64,000 nt of DNA from Paragonimus westermani (GCA_008508345.1 QNGE01002651.1:1-64000); one strand, 5' to 3'; positions 37,801 through 47,560 are shown, counted from the stretch's first letter. Program-made: numbers and translations. Notes: generated from the letters alone by a model not told the origin.

Positions 37801-40800
37801 CTTGAGACTGTGAGCAGCGTCTCGTACTTGAGTAGCGCCCTCATCAGCTTGCAATATTACTGATGAGACGTCAGCAAGGACGGCAAAGGCACGAGTTGAC
37901 TTTGCCAACCTGCATCATTATGATATCGAAAAGACGAAAGGAAAGATGTGTAACGCTGGTATACTTTCTGCTTTGCTCTGTGTTTCGGAAACGTAATATG
38001 TTCGCGTCGAAGATGTCAACAGGCTTGTGTTTGACCATCGCCAGTCAAGCAACGATGCAATCACGGACCACGAAACCTGTGGCTGTTCCATTCAGTAAAG
38101 TATTTAGCTTCCGTCTTCCTGGCTAGAGTTCTCATGATCATTTATGTCGCCAAATGCAGCTGCTACTCGAGATTGCCGTACGCCACAGTCAATGGCATAC
38201 CTGCATTCATACCGTTTCTTGTTATTCCGCTTAGCCCTGTCTTATTTTTTACCCTTCTGGTACTTCTAGATAATTCGACATCGCTGTTGGGGTAAGCAGC
38301 GGTCAGAGCCATAGTACCTTCTGGTCAGGCTCCTGGCTTATATGACTGAGCGGTCATCGAATGAGCTGGAGGGATAACCCGCTGAGTTTTCGAATTAGCT
38401 ACTTGAAGTGTGTGACCGATAGATAGAAACTACCGCTCCTACCAAATTTTGGGACTTGTTTGCCGATCCCTGGCTCGACGCTGCCCAGGCTGTAACAGTT
38501 TTCAGCTTCTACGCACTGTGTAGTGGAACTCTTAACCGTGATAGCTTGAGTACCTACTAACAAATAACGATATCTCAGTGATGGTCATCAAAAAGTTAAG
38601 TCAATCGTTTTGGATCTTTATTGTTGGGACAGTCAAGGTTACTAAGCGATCAATAAGCACAATGGACCATAAGTCACGTATGTTAAGGCGAAGTGAAGGT
38701 TACCTAAGGAGGGTTGGAGGGGTTTCTGTTCATCGCCATGGGATAAAAGGGACTTCTCTGAGAAATATTGGTTCACGGGGAAAAGTAGGGTATCCTGACA
38801 ACAGTACCGGACGCCACAGTTCAATATTTGCGGAAAACTTGTCGATTGCAATCTATCTTTCTGCAAATGTTTTGATTTATCTATGCATCGGTCATTATCA
38901 ATTACTGAAAATGGCCGTTGCAATATAGTCCATGACGGAAATGTCCCAGTTCTGATCTGTCCGCTAACTGAACAATGCATGTTGGTTTCTAATCTGGGGC
39001 ACCCGTTAATCGATAAATTATTGATCAACGAACACCCCAAATCCATTGTACCTTGAACACCGAGGGCATGAAGCCGCACCGTGTGATTCAAACAAAGTTG
39101 AGCGAGCGAGCACAACCACATTGGGCTGACGTATGGCCATAGTTCGTTAACCTTGCTCGGCTGAGAACTTATGATAATTCCACGTATTGCCGTGAAATAC
39201 CTTTAACGTGACTCTTCGCACAATCTGTAACTTCCAATAACTGAGCATCGGTTACGGCAGCTGAACTGGCAACAAAAAGTTATCAGAGCATGAAGATCGG
39301 AATGGTCCGGACGGTGATTCTCAAATGCATCATATCCTGATCTCCAAACTCCGTTTCGGTTGTACTCGTCTTCCCGACCTCTCACGTGACAAGCTGTCTA
39401 GTCTGTCCCAACCTGCACATGCGTATCCACGCCCTCACCGGCCCGAAAGCTCTCTTCCATATTCGAACGCAACCATCATTTACACACTCAGCCTATTGGA
39501 ACGCTCCAAATGGACGTAATTCGGTGCGATCAATACGTTGGCACGCGTGAGGCGGTTGGTCCTGGATCAGCACGAAGACCCACGGGTTCAGGCCTTCGAA
39601 CCGAAGGTTTTGGTTTAAATCCGTGGTCTCTCCCCTATCGTCGTCATCAGTATCAAAGAGAGCAACACATCAGTGGTTCCCACTGATGCGTAACTGCCAC
39701 AAAACATTCAAAAACTCAAACACTGTTCAGAAAGAGCGAAGGAAAAAGAAGGGGAAGGGACCTAACCACTGAAAATAGTTTCATCCATATTCAAACATCC
39801 AGCAACAAGGTGCCCACATCTTACAAAAAAAAACCAAACTGTAAGCAAGACAGTTTTATGACGGCTTTCCATGCCCCGCATCAATTCACAAACAGATCGG
39901 CCAAACAACGACAACACTCACACACCACTGCGTTCGATTAGCCGCCATCTCATCCAAAGTCTCCAGACGTCGACTGTGTGAGTCGCCATAGCCCCAACGT
40001 GGGAGTTGAACCCGATCCAAAGGGGACAACCCGTTGATGAACGATCTCAATTCTGTACGTGGGGTCATTATCTGTCCACCTCGTACCTTGCATCAGTCGG
40101 CCGCAGCGTCGACAAAGAGTATTCGGTGTGGCCGACGACCAGCTGGTATCCTTAGCACATGGCCTAGCCATCTAAGTCTGTGTGAATATAAGGAGTGAAC
40201 AAAACAACTCGCTTGACAATCCGTGTCAATAAGATCGGAATCTCTTTCCGGGAATAATGCGAGTTCTGATACTCTGCCGCCCACCTGCAGTCTTGCAGTA
40301 CAGGCTTTTGAGCCAAAGGCGTTGATTAATAACCTTACTCATCCTCCTGTTTGAGTCTGGGCGTCCTGGCAATACCTCAGCTCAAATAGATCCGTGAATA
40401 TTCACACCACTTATTCCATAATGCATCGATCATCTTGTAGTATGAAGTAATTCGTCCCATCTGCGGGATACGGCAGGTTAGATGGGTGAAAACCTGATTC
40501 TGCTGATCAATTTTTTATTTCAAACTCCAATTCGGTGGACCAGCAGACCGTGGATCGTCAGACCTCTAACTAGTGATTTCTGTCCCATGAATGATTTTGT
40601 CCGCGTGGTCGCCACACCGTTCAGTGCAGCCCAATATATCATCGGGATGCGCTAGACTCGTTGGATGTCAATGTGTGCTGCATTTCGCAGACTAGAATCC
40701 AGGACTGTGCCGTACAGCGGTTACCGGCCGTATTACTTTACGGCAGCGAAACCTGGCCGCTCAGGGTAGAAGACGTGAACCGTCTTCAAGTATTTGACCA

Positions 40801-43800
40801 CCGATGTCTGCGTTCAATCGCTCGTATCGGGTGGCATCAGCGCGTAAGTAACGAGGAGGTTAGGAAGCGGGTGTTTGGNNNNNNNNNNNNNNNNNNNNNN
40901 NNNNNNNNNNNNNNNNNNNNNNNNNNNNNNNNNNNNNNNNNNNNNNNNNNNNNNNNNNNNNNNNNNNNNNNNNNNNNNNNNNNNNNNNNNNNNNNNNNNN
41001 NNNNNNNNNNNNNNNNNNNNNNNNNNNNNNNNNNNNNNNNNNNNNNNNNNNNNNNNNNNNNNNNNNNNNNNNNNNNNNNNNNNNNNNNNNNNNNNNNNNN
41101 NNNNNNNNNNNNNNNNNNNNNNNNNNNNNNNNNNNNNNNNNNNNNNNNNNNNNNNNNNNNNNNNNNNNNNNNNNNNNNNNNNNNNNNNNNNNNNNNNNNN
41201 NNNNNNNNNNNNNNNNNNNNNNNNNNNNNNNNNNNNNNNNNNNNNNNNNNNNNNNNNNNNNNNNNNNNNNNNNNNNNNNNNNNNNNNNNNNNNNNNNNNN
41301 NNNNNNNNNNNNNNNNNNNNNNNNNNNNNNNNNNNNNNNNNNNNNNNNNNNNNNNNNNNNNNNNNNNNNNNNNNNNNNNNNNNNNNNNNNNNNNNNNNNN
41401 NNNNNNNNNNNNNNNNNNNNNNNNNNNNNNNNNNNNNNNNNNNNNNNNNNNNNNNNNNNNNNNNNNNNNNNNNNNNNNNNNNNNNNNNNNNNNNNNNNNN
41501 NNNNNNNNNNNNNNNNNNNNNNNNNNNNNNNNNNNNNNNNNNNNNNNNNNNNNNNNNNNNNNNNNNNNNNNNNNNNNNNNNNTCGTCGGGATTCGATCAG
41601 TTCTGAGTTCCATCATTAACGACGGACTGTGACTTGCATGTTATGGGGCTTTCAGTAGGTGATTTCATCCTCTGGATCATGAATTTTTGCTTACCAACTG
41701 ACCAGATATTGATATCTCAACCATCGCACGTTGTATTCCCATGCGTTCTTTTTGCGCAGTAACGTCTTTCGAAACTGTCATAACTCGACCTAACAAGTTG
41801 AATTAATACGTGGGCCAGCTTCTCAGGCCCATCGTTTGTAGTAAGCTCAGAAGCACAGACTGGTTATAGCAACAAGTCTACCCCTCCAAATTCAGTGCTC
41901 TACACGACTTAATTTTGTACGAAAATAATTTACGGGAGATTAACACAAAATAAACCGCTCGCTAGACTAACTGGCAAAGTTTATCCTAAAATGCCTTTTA
42001 AAATTTTATTACAAAACGTAAGCAACCCATTGCCAAATTTGCGGCCGTTACACTGTACAAAACAGATATCCGATACTGGTCATTGGGTTTTTCAGAAAAA
42101 TGGACATGATAGTTTTTCAAAGCGGACAGTATAGCTTATACTCTTCATGAAGATGCCTTGCTTATTGAACGCAATCGTAATTTCACGCTTCGTATTGTCA
42201 GTGTTGTTCTTCGGTGAATACTAGCAGCCAGCTTACCTGTTTGTGTGACTTAACTCTGTCCATGTATATTTTACAGTAGGTTGCTGCTACGTAGTGCTAT
42301 CGTGGTTCGGCGTCGTCCTGGAGATGCTATTACTAAGCTACGTATCAGTTCATGCTGAAGCTACCGTAGCATCTAACTGCGTAATAGACCTGCCCAAGGT
42401 AAATATCTCAGTTCCGGATTTCATTCACAATTATACCATTCATTTCCTTCCTGGAATATTTGCGTTGGTTAGGATTCTGTGCGTACCTCGAGTGTGAGAT
42501 GTTCGCGTGAAACCGTGGTGATGTAGCGCAGGCTAGTTTCGTTTACTCATGCGCAGCGCAAAGCCACTTGCAGTTATCTTTGAATAGCATATATGTTCTT
42601 TGGCTTAGATCACTGTGACGAGCTAATCCGCATGGTTTGGGAAGCAAATTGCTCGGTATTTTCAGACGTTCACTAGTAATATGACTGTGAATACTAAAAA
42701 ACAGACGAAGAAAAATCTCAGTCAGAGTTTGCCGTTATGATTCTGATGGTATAACTGTCTGAAGACTGCTCGACGTTCTGTGTGTGCGCATTAAACATGC
42801 ACTCGAAATCATCTGCTTATGACGTCGCTGCAATAGCCTGTAACTGAGCTCATATCTGGTGATGTGGCGTTGGAAGTAGTGGCGATGGTCGTACGACTTG
42901 AGAGCTGTATGAGTGTTGGTGGAATGTGTGATAAGTCCACAGATCGCATAGCAGTGGTTCGGTTGACGTTTACCGAATCACGCCATCTGTGTCGTTGACA
43001 TGGTCTCAGTGTTTGTGTGAAAAGTCGAGTATAGATTGCTACCGTAAGTGGTGTCCGACTGTCTGCTCCGAATGCTGGTTCATTTGCGCGGAGGATGTTC
43101 ATAGTGTGTCGGTTTTCGACCATCGGATTTTGGGAAACATTGATCGCCTTTAGTGGGAACCCGATGTGAACAGTGTCGATATCTGCTGACTGATAATCCG
43201 TGTTGATCATTGAGCATTTTGATGTCGTCTTGCAGGCTTCTTTGGCTTGACCACATTTTACGAGTGCCAACTCACCGCTTGTCACATCGTGCGTTGTTTG
43301 GGATTGGTGGGTTGGACTGGAAGTGGTAGATTTGGGTTCGGGGTATGAAAGGATTCATTGTGAAGCTTGCTTTTATGTGGCGCTCGCGGTTTCCTGGCTT
43401 TTGTCCGACGGGTACTGGACTTTTGATTGTTGACGTTCCGTGATGTGGCAATGAATGTCGCCATTTTTGTGAGTTTCTATGTGCGCCGTTGTATTTTCTC
43501 CTGGTCGCGGTACACATTGTTTTTTCTCACATTTTGTGGACGTTTGTCACTCCTTGTGGTTTTACAGTGTTACCAGTAAAACGTATAAATGTGTATGGCG
43601 AATACTTCTTCCATCGTATCGTCTATGGAAGAGGTGTGACAGCTCGAGTTTATCTGTTTATCGGCGGTCCGTGTTTTGCGGGAGGTTTTAACTGATCATC
43701 TCTCTCCGGCGTGTTCATTTTGCGAACGGTATTTCGGAAGATCCGTACGTAATACCTTAAAGAGGTCCGTGCAAAACAAATCCCACTCAATCTGTCCGCT

Positions 43801-46800
43801 TTTCTCATCGAATTTTAGATTGTTCTCATTGTTAGCCTGCACCTGACGAAAGGCTACTTTAACGTTCTCTCAACCTCCCAATGGCTGCATTATTTTTCAT
43901 GTCCGCTGGACCAATCCGTGTGAGCTGACTCCGACTGCGCGTACACTCAGACATCATTTGTATTCCACCAAACATTCCCACAGCATAACACACCGCGGTC
44001 TTGTCCAATTGCGTCTCGTGTACTGGGCAGCTGTGTCTGTTTCAAAGTTCGATAACGTGTGGCGTGAGATAGACAACAGCGTCCTGATGTTGAGAACTAC
44101 CGGTACACCAAAGTGTGCGACCTCACGCCGGAGTACATATGGTGTCAAATTAGCCGGCTGTATATACATCTAGTGTATTTCTGCATTGGGTGAATGATTG
44201 GAAAAGTCCGATTTGTTAACAAATTTGTTAGTAATAGGTACGTCCATTGGATATGTTTCGCTCTTCACCCAAAGGCTTTTTCAGACAACAAACGTGCTTA
44301 CCAATCACTTACAGGTCCGTTTTGAAATCGTGGATTTTCAGCCGACCTCAAAGATGATCAAACTATGACCGATTTCCTTGCCTTGACAATCTTAACAGGC
44401 ACTGTGTGTTGTTATATTCAAATTTCATTCATCCAGAACAAGAGTTACATCATCATGAGATATTCTCTATATTTTTATACGTTCTTTTCCTATATACCAT
44501 CCCCATCATCGTTATTCCTCCGATGTTTGAGACTATTCCACCTCTTCTGCCCCACGTAGGCATAATGCGCAATTTCTCTTCTCGTAAAAAAGCACAACGT
44601 GTCTCTTTTGCCGAAATGCCGGTTGTTTACACGTTCGGCTTTTCTGAGAGTCCTTCCGCAAATGACCTGCCTTCCTCACTGAAGTCACACGAATCCGTTC
44701 GATTGGTAGTGCCCACCCCAAATTCTACGCTTATCACGCAAAACTCCGACTCAGTTTCGACTGATTTAGAAACTGCCAATGCTAATTCTGATGATGTTGC
44801 CGTCGATACTCAAGAGTCTGTCACAAGTTCATCAGTCGTTGCATCCTGCCGTCCCGTTGATCTGGATGACCCACAGTCGTCATGCCCATCCGAGTATGTC
44901 AATTTTTCTGCCTTGAACTTGGAATGTATGTACACATATATATGACCTTTCAAGTTACCAGCTGAAATATATGTTGACTTATGTCCAACGCACACATCGT
45001 TATATCATGAACGGAACGTTTACGGTGTGCTTCGTGCAAGACACCCTTTGCAGAAAATAACAGTATTAGTAGTAATAATAATCTGGAACACTTGTCTCTC
45101 TTAGGCGTTCCACTAATTTTATTCTCATCGTCAAGTTTTCTTCACCGATCGTCAATAACTTGTTAGTAAGAGTGATTAGAAAGGCAAATAGATACAAAGC
45201 ACTCCTTTCGAATGACAAACTTGAACACTGTAATCGGAAGCATCTCATTGCCTGATTGATCCCACTGCATCTTTACAAACATCTTCGTCAGATTGTTAAA
45301 TTTATTGAATGATATTTAAATCACAATCCAAATATATAATCTTTTTCCGTTACCCGGGCATTGCATGTTCAATACAGGCCTGTGTTTACCGGTTCTGACT
45401 GCTTTAGCATATTAACTATAGATGAATCGATCGCCGTGTAGATTAGCTTGAACGAGCTAACCTTTCCGAGTTTATGGTACTTCAACAGTAACTGCAGTGC
45501 AATAGCTAACGCCGATTGTTTGTGAGCCCGGCTGGTGGTTTAGATCTATTTAGGTCTGCCAAGCCTTTTTGAAGTTGCAATGAAATATGTCACAACACCA
45601 GTCATACAATAGCGGTCAAGGCCCTACCTTTCAACTAATACTTCTAACCGTGTTGTTCACAAATGACGTCACAACAGACTTTACTCTCTATTATCTGCGG
45701 TCTCGTGGTCCTTATCTACATCTAAGATATTTTGCAGTGCACTAAGTTTTGTTACCTCGGCATACGGCAACTCAGCTTGAAGGTATTTTTCGTGATCAGA
45801 GATAAATGGACGTTACAATACTGCTTCATGTTTGCTACGTTTTTTACCCCCTTACCTTTTCCCCCACCAAAGTCGTTCTCATTTTCTTCCTCATGAATGG
45901 AAATCGCCATTGTTGCCAACAGTATCGAATGAGTGCTCTGATTCAATCCCGTTTACTCATCACAGTCGAAAATCAACATCTCCACAGCGCCGTTTGATCG
46001 TGCCCAAAGCCGTTGTTACCTCTCCATCAACGGTGCTGACAAGCCTAGTCAAACCGGTTTCGAATGCGACCTCCATGGTACGGTTGCCTGAACGACGTCG
46101 GCTGTTTGTATCTGAGTCTTTTGAAGTAAATGACACACTTGAAGTTGTATCTGAAACCGAACCGGATGAGATCGGGATTGACTCAGCACGGTCTGCAACT
46201 GTGATCGTTTTAGACAGCGAGCCGGTGGAAATAACGGATACTCAGCCTAGTCAAGATAACACACCCCCAGATCCGACTTTGAAAGCTCCTACTATTCTGT
46301 CTACTGAAGAGGACACGGAGTGTATGTTGATTGAGAGCAGTCAAGGCACACAAGAAACTTCTGAACTACAATCAGCTAATCTGAGTTCCGACGTCAGAGT
46401 AGAATCTTTCCAATTGGACGATGCGCCTGTCTTTGCTCTGCACAAATCGGTATGTCCCTTTCGGTGAATAAGTGTCATGCCACTGGTTAGTATAAATTTG
46501 TATTCATGCATACTTTGCGTTGAATTGGTGTCACGTGATACGGTTGCAACATACCCATGGTGTGCTAATGCAGTGAATTCCTAAGTAGCATGATAATGGT
46601 GCGAATTTGGCACTGTGCTTGTCCGTGTGGGCTGGTGGTGGAAATGACGGTGACATACAGACGCACATACACCTCCGGATAACACAAATAAATAGCGTAG
46701 TTTCTAGCACTCAACCCGCATAGATCGTCCATATAGATTGTTGGAATGAACCTAAATTCCAGGATCAGTAAGCACCAGCAGCCGGTTCGGGCCTATAAAA

Positions 46801-47533
46801 AAAGATACACGGATGTCGATTGATTGCGCTTGTTCCCACGCAGTTCGGTCTCCAAGTTTTCAGATCTGTCACTTCATTTTTACTTGTACGTTAATGAAGT
46901 AAGACACAAAAATGATAGTAACAATACCGTATGACCACTTCCCGTACAAGTGCACTACTGCTATCTTCCATACACGTGGACACACGATACGGATCAAATT
47001 TGTATTGAGGGTCATCAAACAACATGCGCACGCCAACCGAGGAGTCTACTCATGCTGGTATGTGTGGACAAAAATCCCAGGATAAACAGACAGTTGTTTT
47101 TTCAGGCGAAAGCAGTCGCTAAGTTTAAACCCTTCATGGTACTGCCATATCCTGAGGCGCAAAGTTAATGGAGCTTGAAATGTTCGAATGATATCTTTAA
47201 TTTAGGTTCACGTGACACCAGAAAAGCGAAGAAAATTAATACAACCACTGTATCTTTGAACAGGCACTACCTTTGTTCTCCTCCGATCGTCCCTTGTTCA
47301 TTCCTCAAACCTCGGATTCTGAAGAACTGGTGACTCAAGTGCCAGCCACAGAGGGGAATGAGACACAGCGAAATCCAAATTCGTGTATGTCCGAAGGATC
47401 GATGAATGACGTAGAGTCCTTCATCCGATGCAGTTTATCACAGATCGCCTCCCGGTTATCATCACTATCCCCGACGCGCCATCAGTCTGTGCTGATGGAG
47501 GTCTTAAGCACATTCAAACCGATTATGCACTAA
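22431..47533 (+). CDS. RIF1: Rif1-like gene (gene span, multi-exon, 5' part not seen)
   Basis: Exons chain from 22,431 to a TAA at 47,531-47,533. Rif1 proteins recruit protein phosphatase 1 (PP1) to control replication origin firing and act in double-strand-break repair in the nucleus. Seen here are an LTAHQKE motif followed by an acidic and SQ-rich segment, as occurs after the HEAT repeats of metazoan Rif1. A GIMR (SILK-like) and RVSF pair, the metazoan PP1-docking order, follows. Long Ser/Thr/Pro-rich disordered stretches and a short C-terminal domain are also present. Phases match at every junction except between 28,935 and 35,318, where an exon is probably missing. The HEAT-repeat N-terminus is not in view. 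The assignment rests on motifs recalled from the family, not on an alignment. Confidence 0.72.
23608..23900. repeat. 65-bp inverted repeat carrying hammerhead sequence
   Basis: 23,608-23,672 is the near-exact reverse complement of 23,836-23,900, with 163 bp between. The sequence ACTACGTCCATTAA also occurs directly repeated at 23,568-23,581 and 23,898-23,911. Both arms contain a CTGATGAGTC core, intact in the right arm and mutated in the left. The structure looks like two inverted copies of a small hammerhead-bearing repeat. Confidence 0.75.
23831..23869 (+). ncRNA. Hammerhead ribozyme candidate (type I)
   Basis: Stem I pairs TGGTA (23,831-23,835) with TACCA (23,865-23,869). The core CTGATGA is at 23,836-23,842. 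Stem II is a 2-bp GT/AC with a CAAT loop (23,843-23,850). GAAA is at 23,851-23,854. Stem III is TGC-TT-GCA (or ATG/CAT with a CTTG loop) at 23,855-23,862. TC follows, so the predicted cleavage is after C23,864. All core positions fit the consensus CUGANGA ... GAAA ... UH. Stems II and III are short, so activity is uncertain. It lies sense within a Rif1-like intron. Confidence 0.6.
26087..26175 (+). CDS. RIF1: Rif1-like exon with LTAHQKE motif
   Basis: Acceptor GTTCCAG and donor AA|GTAAGT. It has 29 codons plus two bases, entry phase 0 and exit phase 2. It encodes FTFIPP, a basic NPRKRRR cluster and LTAHQKEHFKEQ. In metazoan Rif1 a short F-x-x-I-P segment followed by LT-x-HQKE marks the end of the structured N-terminal region. 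The exit phase joins exactly to the next exon. Confidence 0.72.
26176..28602 (+). other. Rif1-like intron
   Basis: Contains a C11 run near 26,421 and an unassigned plus-strand frame at 27,147-27,377. No further exon is required by phase. Confidence 0.5.
28603..28935 (+). CDS. RIF1: Rif1-like exon: acidic SQ-rich region
   Basis: Acceptor TTGTTCAG and donor AA|GTAAAC, entry phase 2 and exit phase 2. It begins EDYLPTTYTELDLSQQSSG, consistent with the Asp/Leu-Ser-Gln segment that follows the HQKE motif in Rif1. It continues with SQSQSQS and acidic, serine-rich sequence (DVSSGVHTIDSEVV). It is probably disordered and rich in SQ sites, the type used by ATM/ATR kinases. The next recognised exon starts in a different phase, so one exon between is probably missing. 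Confidence 0.65.
28936..29405. other. No gene recognised (intron)
   Basis: AT-rich, short frames only. An unrecognised Rif1-like exon needed to restore phase could lie here or anywhere up to 35,317. Confidence 0.35.
29406..29985 (+). mobile_element. LINE family A, 3' fragment
   Basis: Contains YYFTATKPGRSG-RVEDVKRP, SYRVA and RKGVFGSD-like pieces of the C-terminal block with an internal deletion. The conserved 3' UTR (GTTAGGTCCCTT followed by CTTCTTTTTTCCTTC) ends near GATGATGTGAA. It sits in the Rif1-like intron. Confidence 0.75.
29990..30770 (+). mobile_element. LINE family A, endonuclease and linker fragment
   Basis: Traces of the endonuclease domain (the SAYAP-type block near 30,200) and the linker (HWISEKSLELLEAAQNIPPG at about 30,690-30,750). 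It is joined directly to the RT C-terminal part at 30,771, so the RT palm is deleted in this copy. This junction is the inner edge of the inverted repeat. The left arm has RT palm sequence at the equivalent point. Confidence 0.75.
30771..31489 (+). mobile_element. LINE family A, C-terminal block with tandem duplication
   Basis: Encodes CALQTQRTVLLQNYCDYENL, SRKLKGRVYKTTMRDVLLC, NGETWPLTVQDVKR and the SNDEVRKWM to RVQLPR block. At 31,426 it jumps back to a second copy of the SRKLKGRVYKTT segment (31,430-31,489), where the 385-bp insertion begins. It is frameshifted and inactive. Confidence 0.85.
31490..31874. mobile_element. 385-bp insertion with 8-bp target duplication (arm 2)
   Basis: Flanked by ACTTTGTG at 31,482-31,489 and 31,875-31,882. 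It contains an 81-codon frame with no known motif. See the identical copy at 12,381-12,765. No clear terminal inverted repeats are seen and the family is unknown. Confidence 0.6.
31875..32619 (+). mobile_element. LINE family A, 3' portion after the insertion
   Basis: The C-terminal block resumes (RETWPLT, then SNDVVRKWM, LRWLGHVLRIPAG and VVVVWPVCL). The 3' UTR runs to a GATGATG tail near 32,610. It is nearly identical to the block at 31,164-31,437, showing a recent tandem duplication. Confidence 0.85.
32616..34214. other. No gene recognised (arm 2); TG microsatellite near 33,035-33,050
   Basis: Mirror of 10,045-11,635. Only short frames. The TG tract has eight units here. Confidence 0.4.
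34215..34592 (+). mobile_element. Old LINE family A C-terminal fragment (arm 2)
   Basis: Mirror of 9,667-10,044, with the same decayed WPLRVENVN and DHRCTRSVAF blocks. It lies within a Rif1-like intron. Confidence 0.7.
35318..35423 (+). CDS. RIF1: Rif1-like exon (short, acidic)
   Basis: Acceptor TTTCTAG and donor AAAG|GTG. Read at entry phase 0 and exit phase 1 it gives CEQPQPSFPDTSVHLDFVAS and continues open. The exit joins the next exon in phase. The entry does not match the exit of 28,935, so this exon or its partner is less certain. It is present twice because of the inverted repeat. Confidence 0.5.
35996..36205 (+). CDS. RIF1: Rif1-like exon: Ser/Thr/Pro-rich linker
   Basis: Acceptor CTTCTTAG. 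It encodes SINRELPILESNSALNPDES, SPRLTRIENTSTSP, TPPSLTVPMPAP and NRCSPLIRSVSG. The donor chosen (TCTG|GTCTTC) is weak but is the one that keeps phase with the next exon. A stronger-looking site lies at 36,287 but breaks phase. It has many SP/TP sites, as expected of a cell-cycle-regulated disordered region. Confidence 0.6.
36794..36970 (+). CDS. RIF1: Rif1-like exon leading into the PP1-docking region
   Basis: Acceptor TTAGCAG and donor CCG|GTAAG. It encodes ATSRAQRMLVLGLQKAAEQN, a short helical-looking stretch, then a basic and Pro/Ser-rich tail (SEPPSEPTTPDRKHSP) ending DSPS plus the first base of a glycine codon. That codon is completed 7.6 kb away at 44,560. The copy in arm 1 lacks that partner. 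Confidence 0.68.
36971..39633. other. Long Rif1-like intron, first part
   Basis: The intron spans 36,971-44,559 and includes two LINE fragments, the N gap and repeat R. Frames such as 38,642-39,121 (minus) have no recognisable motif. Confidence 0.45.
39634..40228 (-). mobile_element. LINE family A, 3' fragment (arm 2)
   Basis: Mirror of 4,031-4,625. C-terminal block and 3' UTR, antisense to the Rif1-like gene. Confidence 0.85.
40619..40878 (+). mobile_element. LINE family A, internally deleted copy, cut by the gap
   Basis: Mirror of 3,381-3,640. Same endonuclease-start to C-terminal fusion (DVNVCCISQTRIQD to YGSETWPLRVED). It ends at the N run inside the RKRVFG motif. Confidence 0.85.
40879..41582. 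other. Assembly gap (704 N)
   Basis: The mirror in arm 1 is 2,017-3,380, which is 1,364 bp. If the arms are truly equivalent the gap is undersized by 660 bp. The missing sequence would then be the LINE 3' end with its ATG tail plus flank. Confidence 0.9.
41583..42808. other. No gene recognised (arm 2)
   Basis: Mirror of 791-2,016. Still inside the long Rif1-like intron. Confidence 0.4.
42809..43598 (+). repeat. Dispersed repeat R, copy 4
   Basis: Reverse complement of window bases 1-790. The sequence continues past 43,598 without break, so the true repeat may be longer than the part seen in other copies. Confidence 0.85.
43599..44559. other. Rif1-like intron, last part
   Basis: No element recognised. 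Overlapping 71-codon frames on both strands near 43,954-44,173 are probably chance. Confidence 0.4.
44560..44925 (+). CDS. RIF1: Rif1-like exon with PP1-docking RVSF motif
   Basis: Acceptor CCCACGTAG and donor GAAT|GTATGT, entry phase 1 and exit phase 1. It begins with the rest of a split glycine codon, giving GIMR, then NFSSRKKAQ and RVSFAEMP. RVSF is the canonical RVxF docking motif for PP1. GIMR fits the [GS]-I-L-[RK] SILK motif except for Met in place of Leu. In metazoan Rif1 the SILK motif precedes RVSF by a short spacer, as here. The remainder is acidic and serine-rich. It lies outside the inverted repeat, so it is single-copy. Confidence 0.8.
44926..45922. other. Rif1-like intron
   Basis: AT-rich, no element recognised. 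Confidence 0.5.
45923..46449 (+). CDS. RIF1: Rif1-like exon: disordered C-terminal region
   Basis: Acceptor TTGCCAACAG and donor TCG|GTATGT, entry phase 1 and exit phase 0, 175 codons. A basic beginning (SRKSTSPQRR) is followed by LPERRRLFVSESFEVN. A long acidic stretch then carries ETEPDEIGIDSARSATVIVL and SQ/TQ sites (TQPSQ, SSQGTQE). The DSARSATVIVLDSEPVEITD stretch resembles a SUMO-interacting motif (VIVL next to acid). I recognise no folded domain. Confidence 0.72.
46450..47263. other. Rif1-like intron
   Basis: No element recognised. It is the final intron, by phase. Confidence 0.5.
47264..47533 (+). CDS. RIF1: Rif1-like terminal exon
   Basis: Acceptor TTTGAACAG, entry phase 0, ends at TAA 47,531-47,533. 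An acidic linker (QTSDSEELVTQVPATE) leads to a predicted amphipathic C-terminus (SFIRCSLSQIASRLSSL, then HQSVLMEVLSTFKPIMH). Rif1 ends in a small C-terminal domain, and this helical tail is a candidate for it. No plus-strand AATAAA was found shortly downstream. Confidence 0.68.
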   Translation, partial: ALPLFSSDRPLFIPQTSDSEELVTQVPATEGNETQRNPNSCMSEGSMNDVESFIRCSLSQIASRLSSLSPTRHQSVLMEVLSTFKPIMH

Positions 47534-47554
47534 AACACTCGCTTACACGCAGTC

Positions 47555-47560
47555 TTTATT
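47555..47560 (-). terminator. Poly(A) signal for the convergent gene
   Basis: TTTATT on the plus strand reads AATAAA on the minus strand, about 115 nt after the minus-strand stop at 47,674. It lies only 22 bp past the Rif1-like stop, so the two transcripts would overlap tail to tail. Confidence 0.45.

Larger units (their letters stand above)
30771..43598. repeat. Right arm of a giant inverted repeat
   Basis: This is the partner of 1-13,484. The arm is interrupted by 704 N (40,879-41,582). Its outer end at 43,598 pairs with window base 1, and unique sequence continues beyond it. Its inner end is at 30,769-30,771, within a LINE coding region. In this arm the Rif1-like exons are in the correct order and strand with exons on both sides, so this arm looks like the native locus. 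Confidence 0.95.

Noticed and set aside
40661..41632. Long frames crossing the N run (323, 259 and 243 codons)
   Set aside because: They are open only because N codons cannot be stops.
42294..42497. Secreted-protein-like frame with a hydrophobic start
   Set aside because: The start codon is GTG and there is no upstream promoter or splice support; it is duplicated only because of the inverted repeat.
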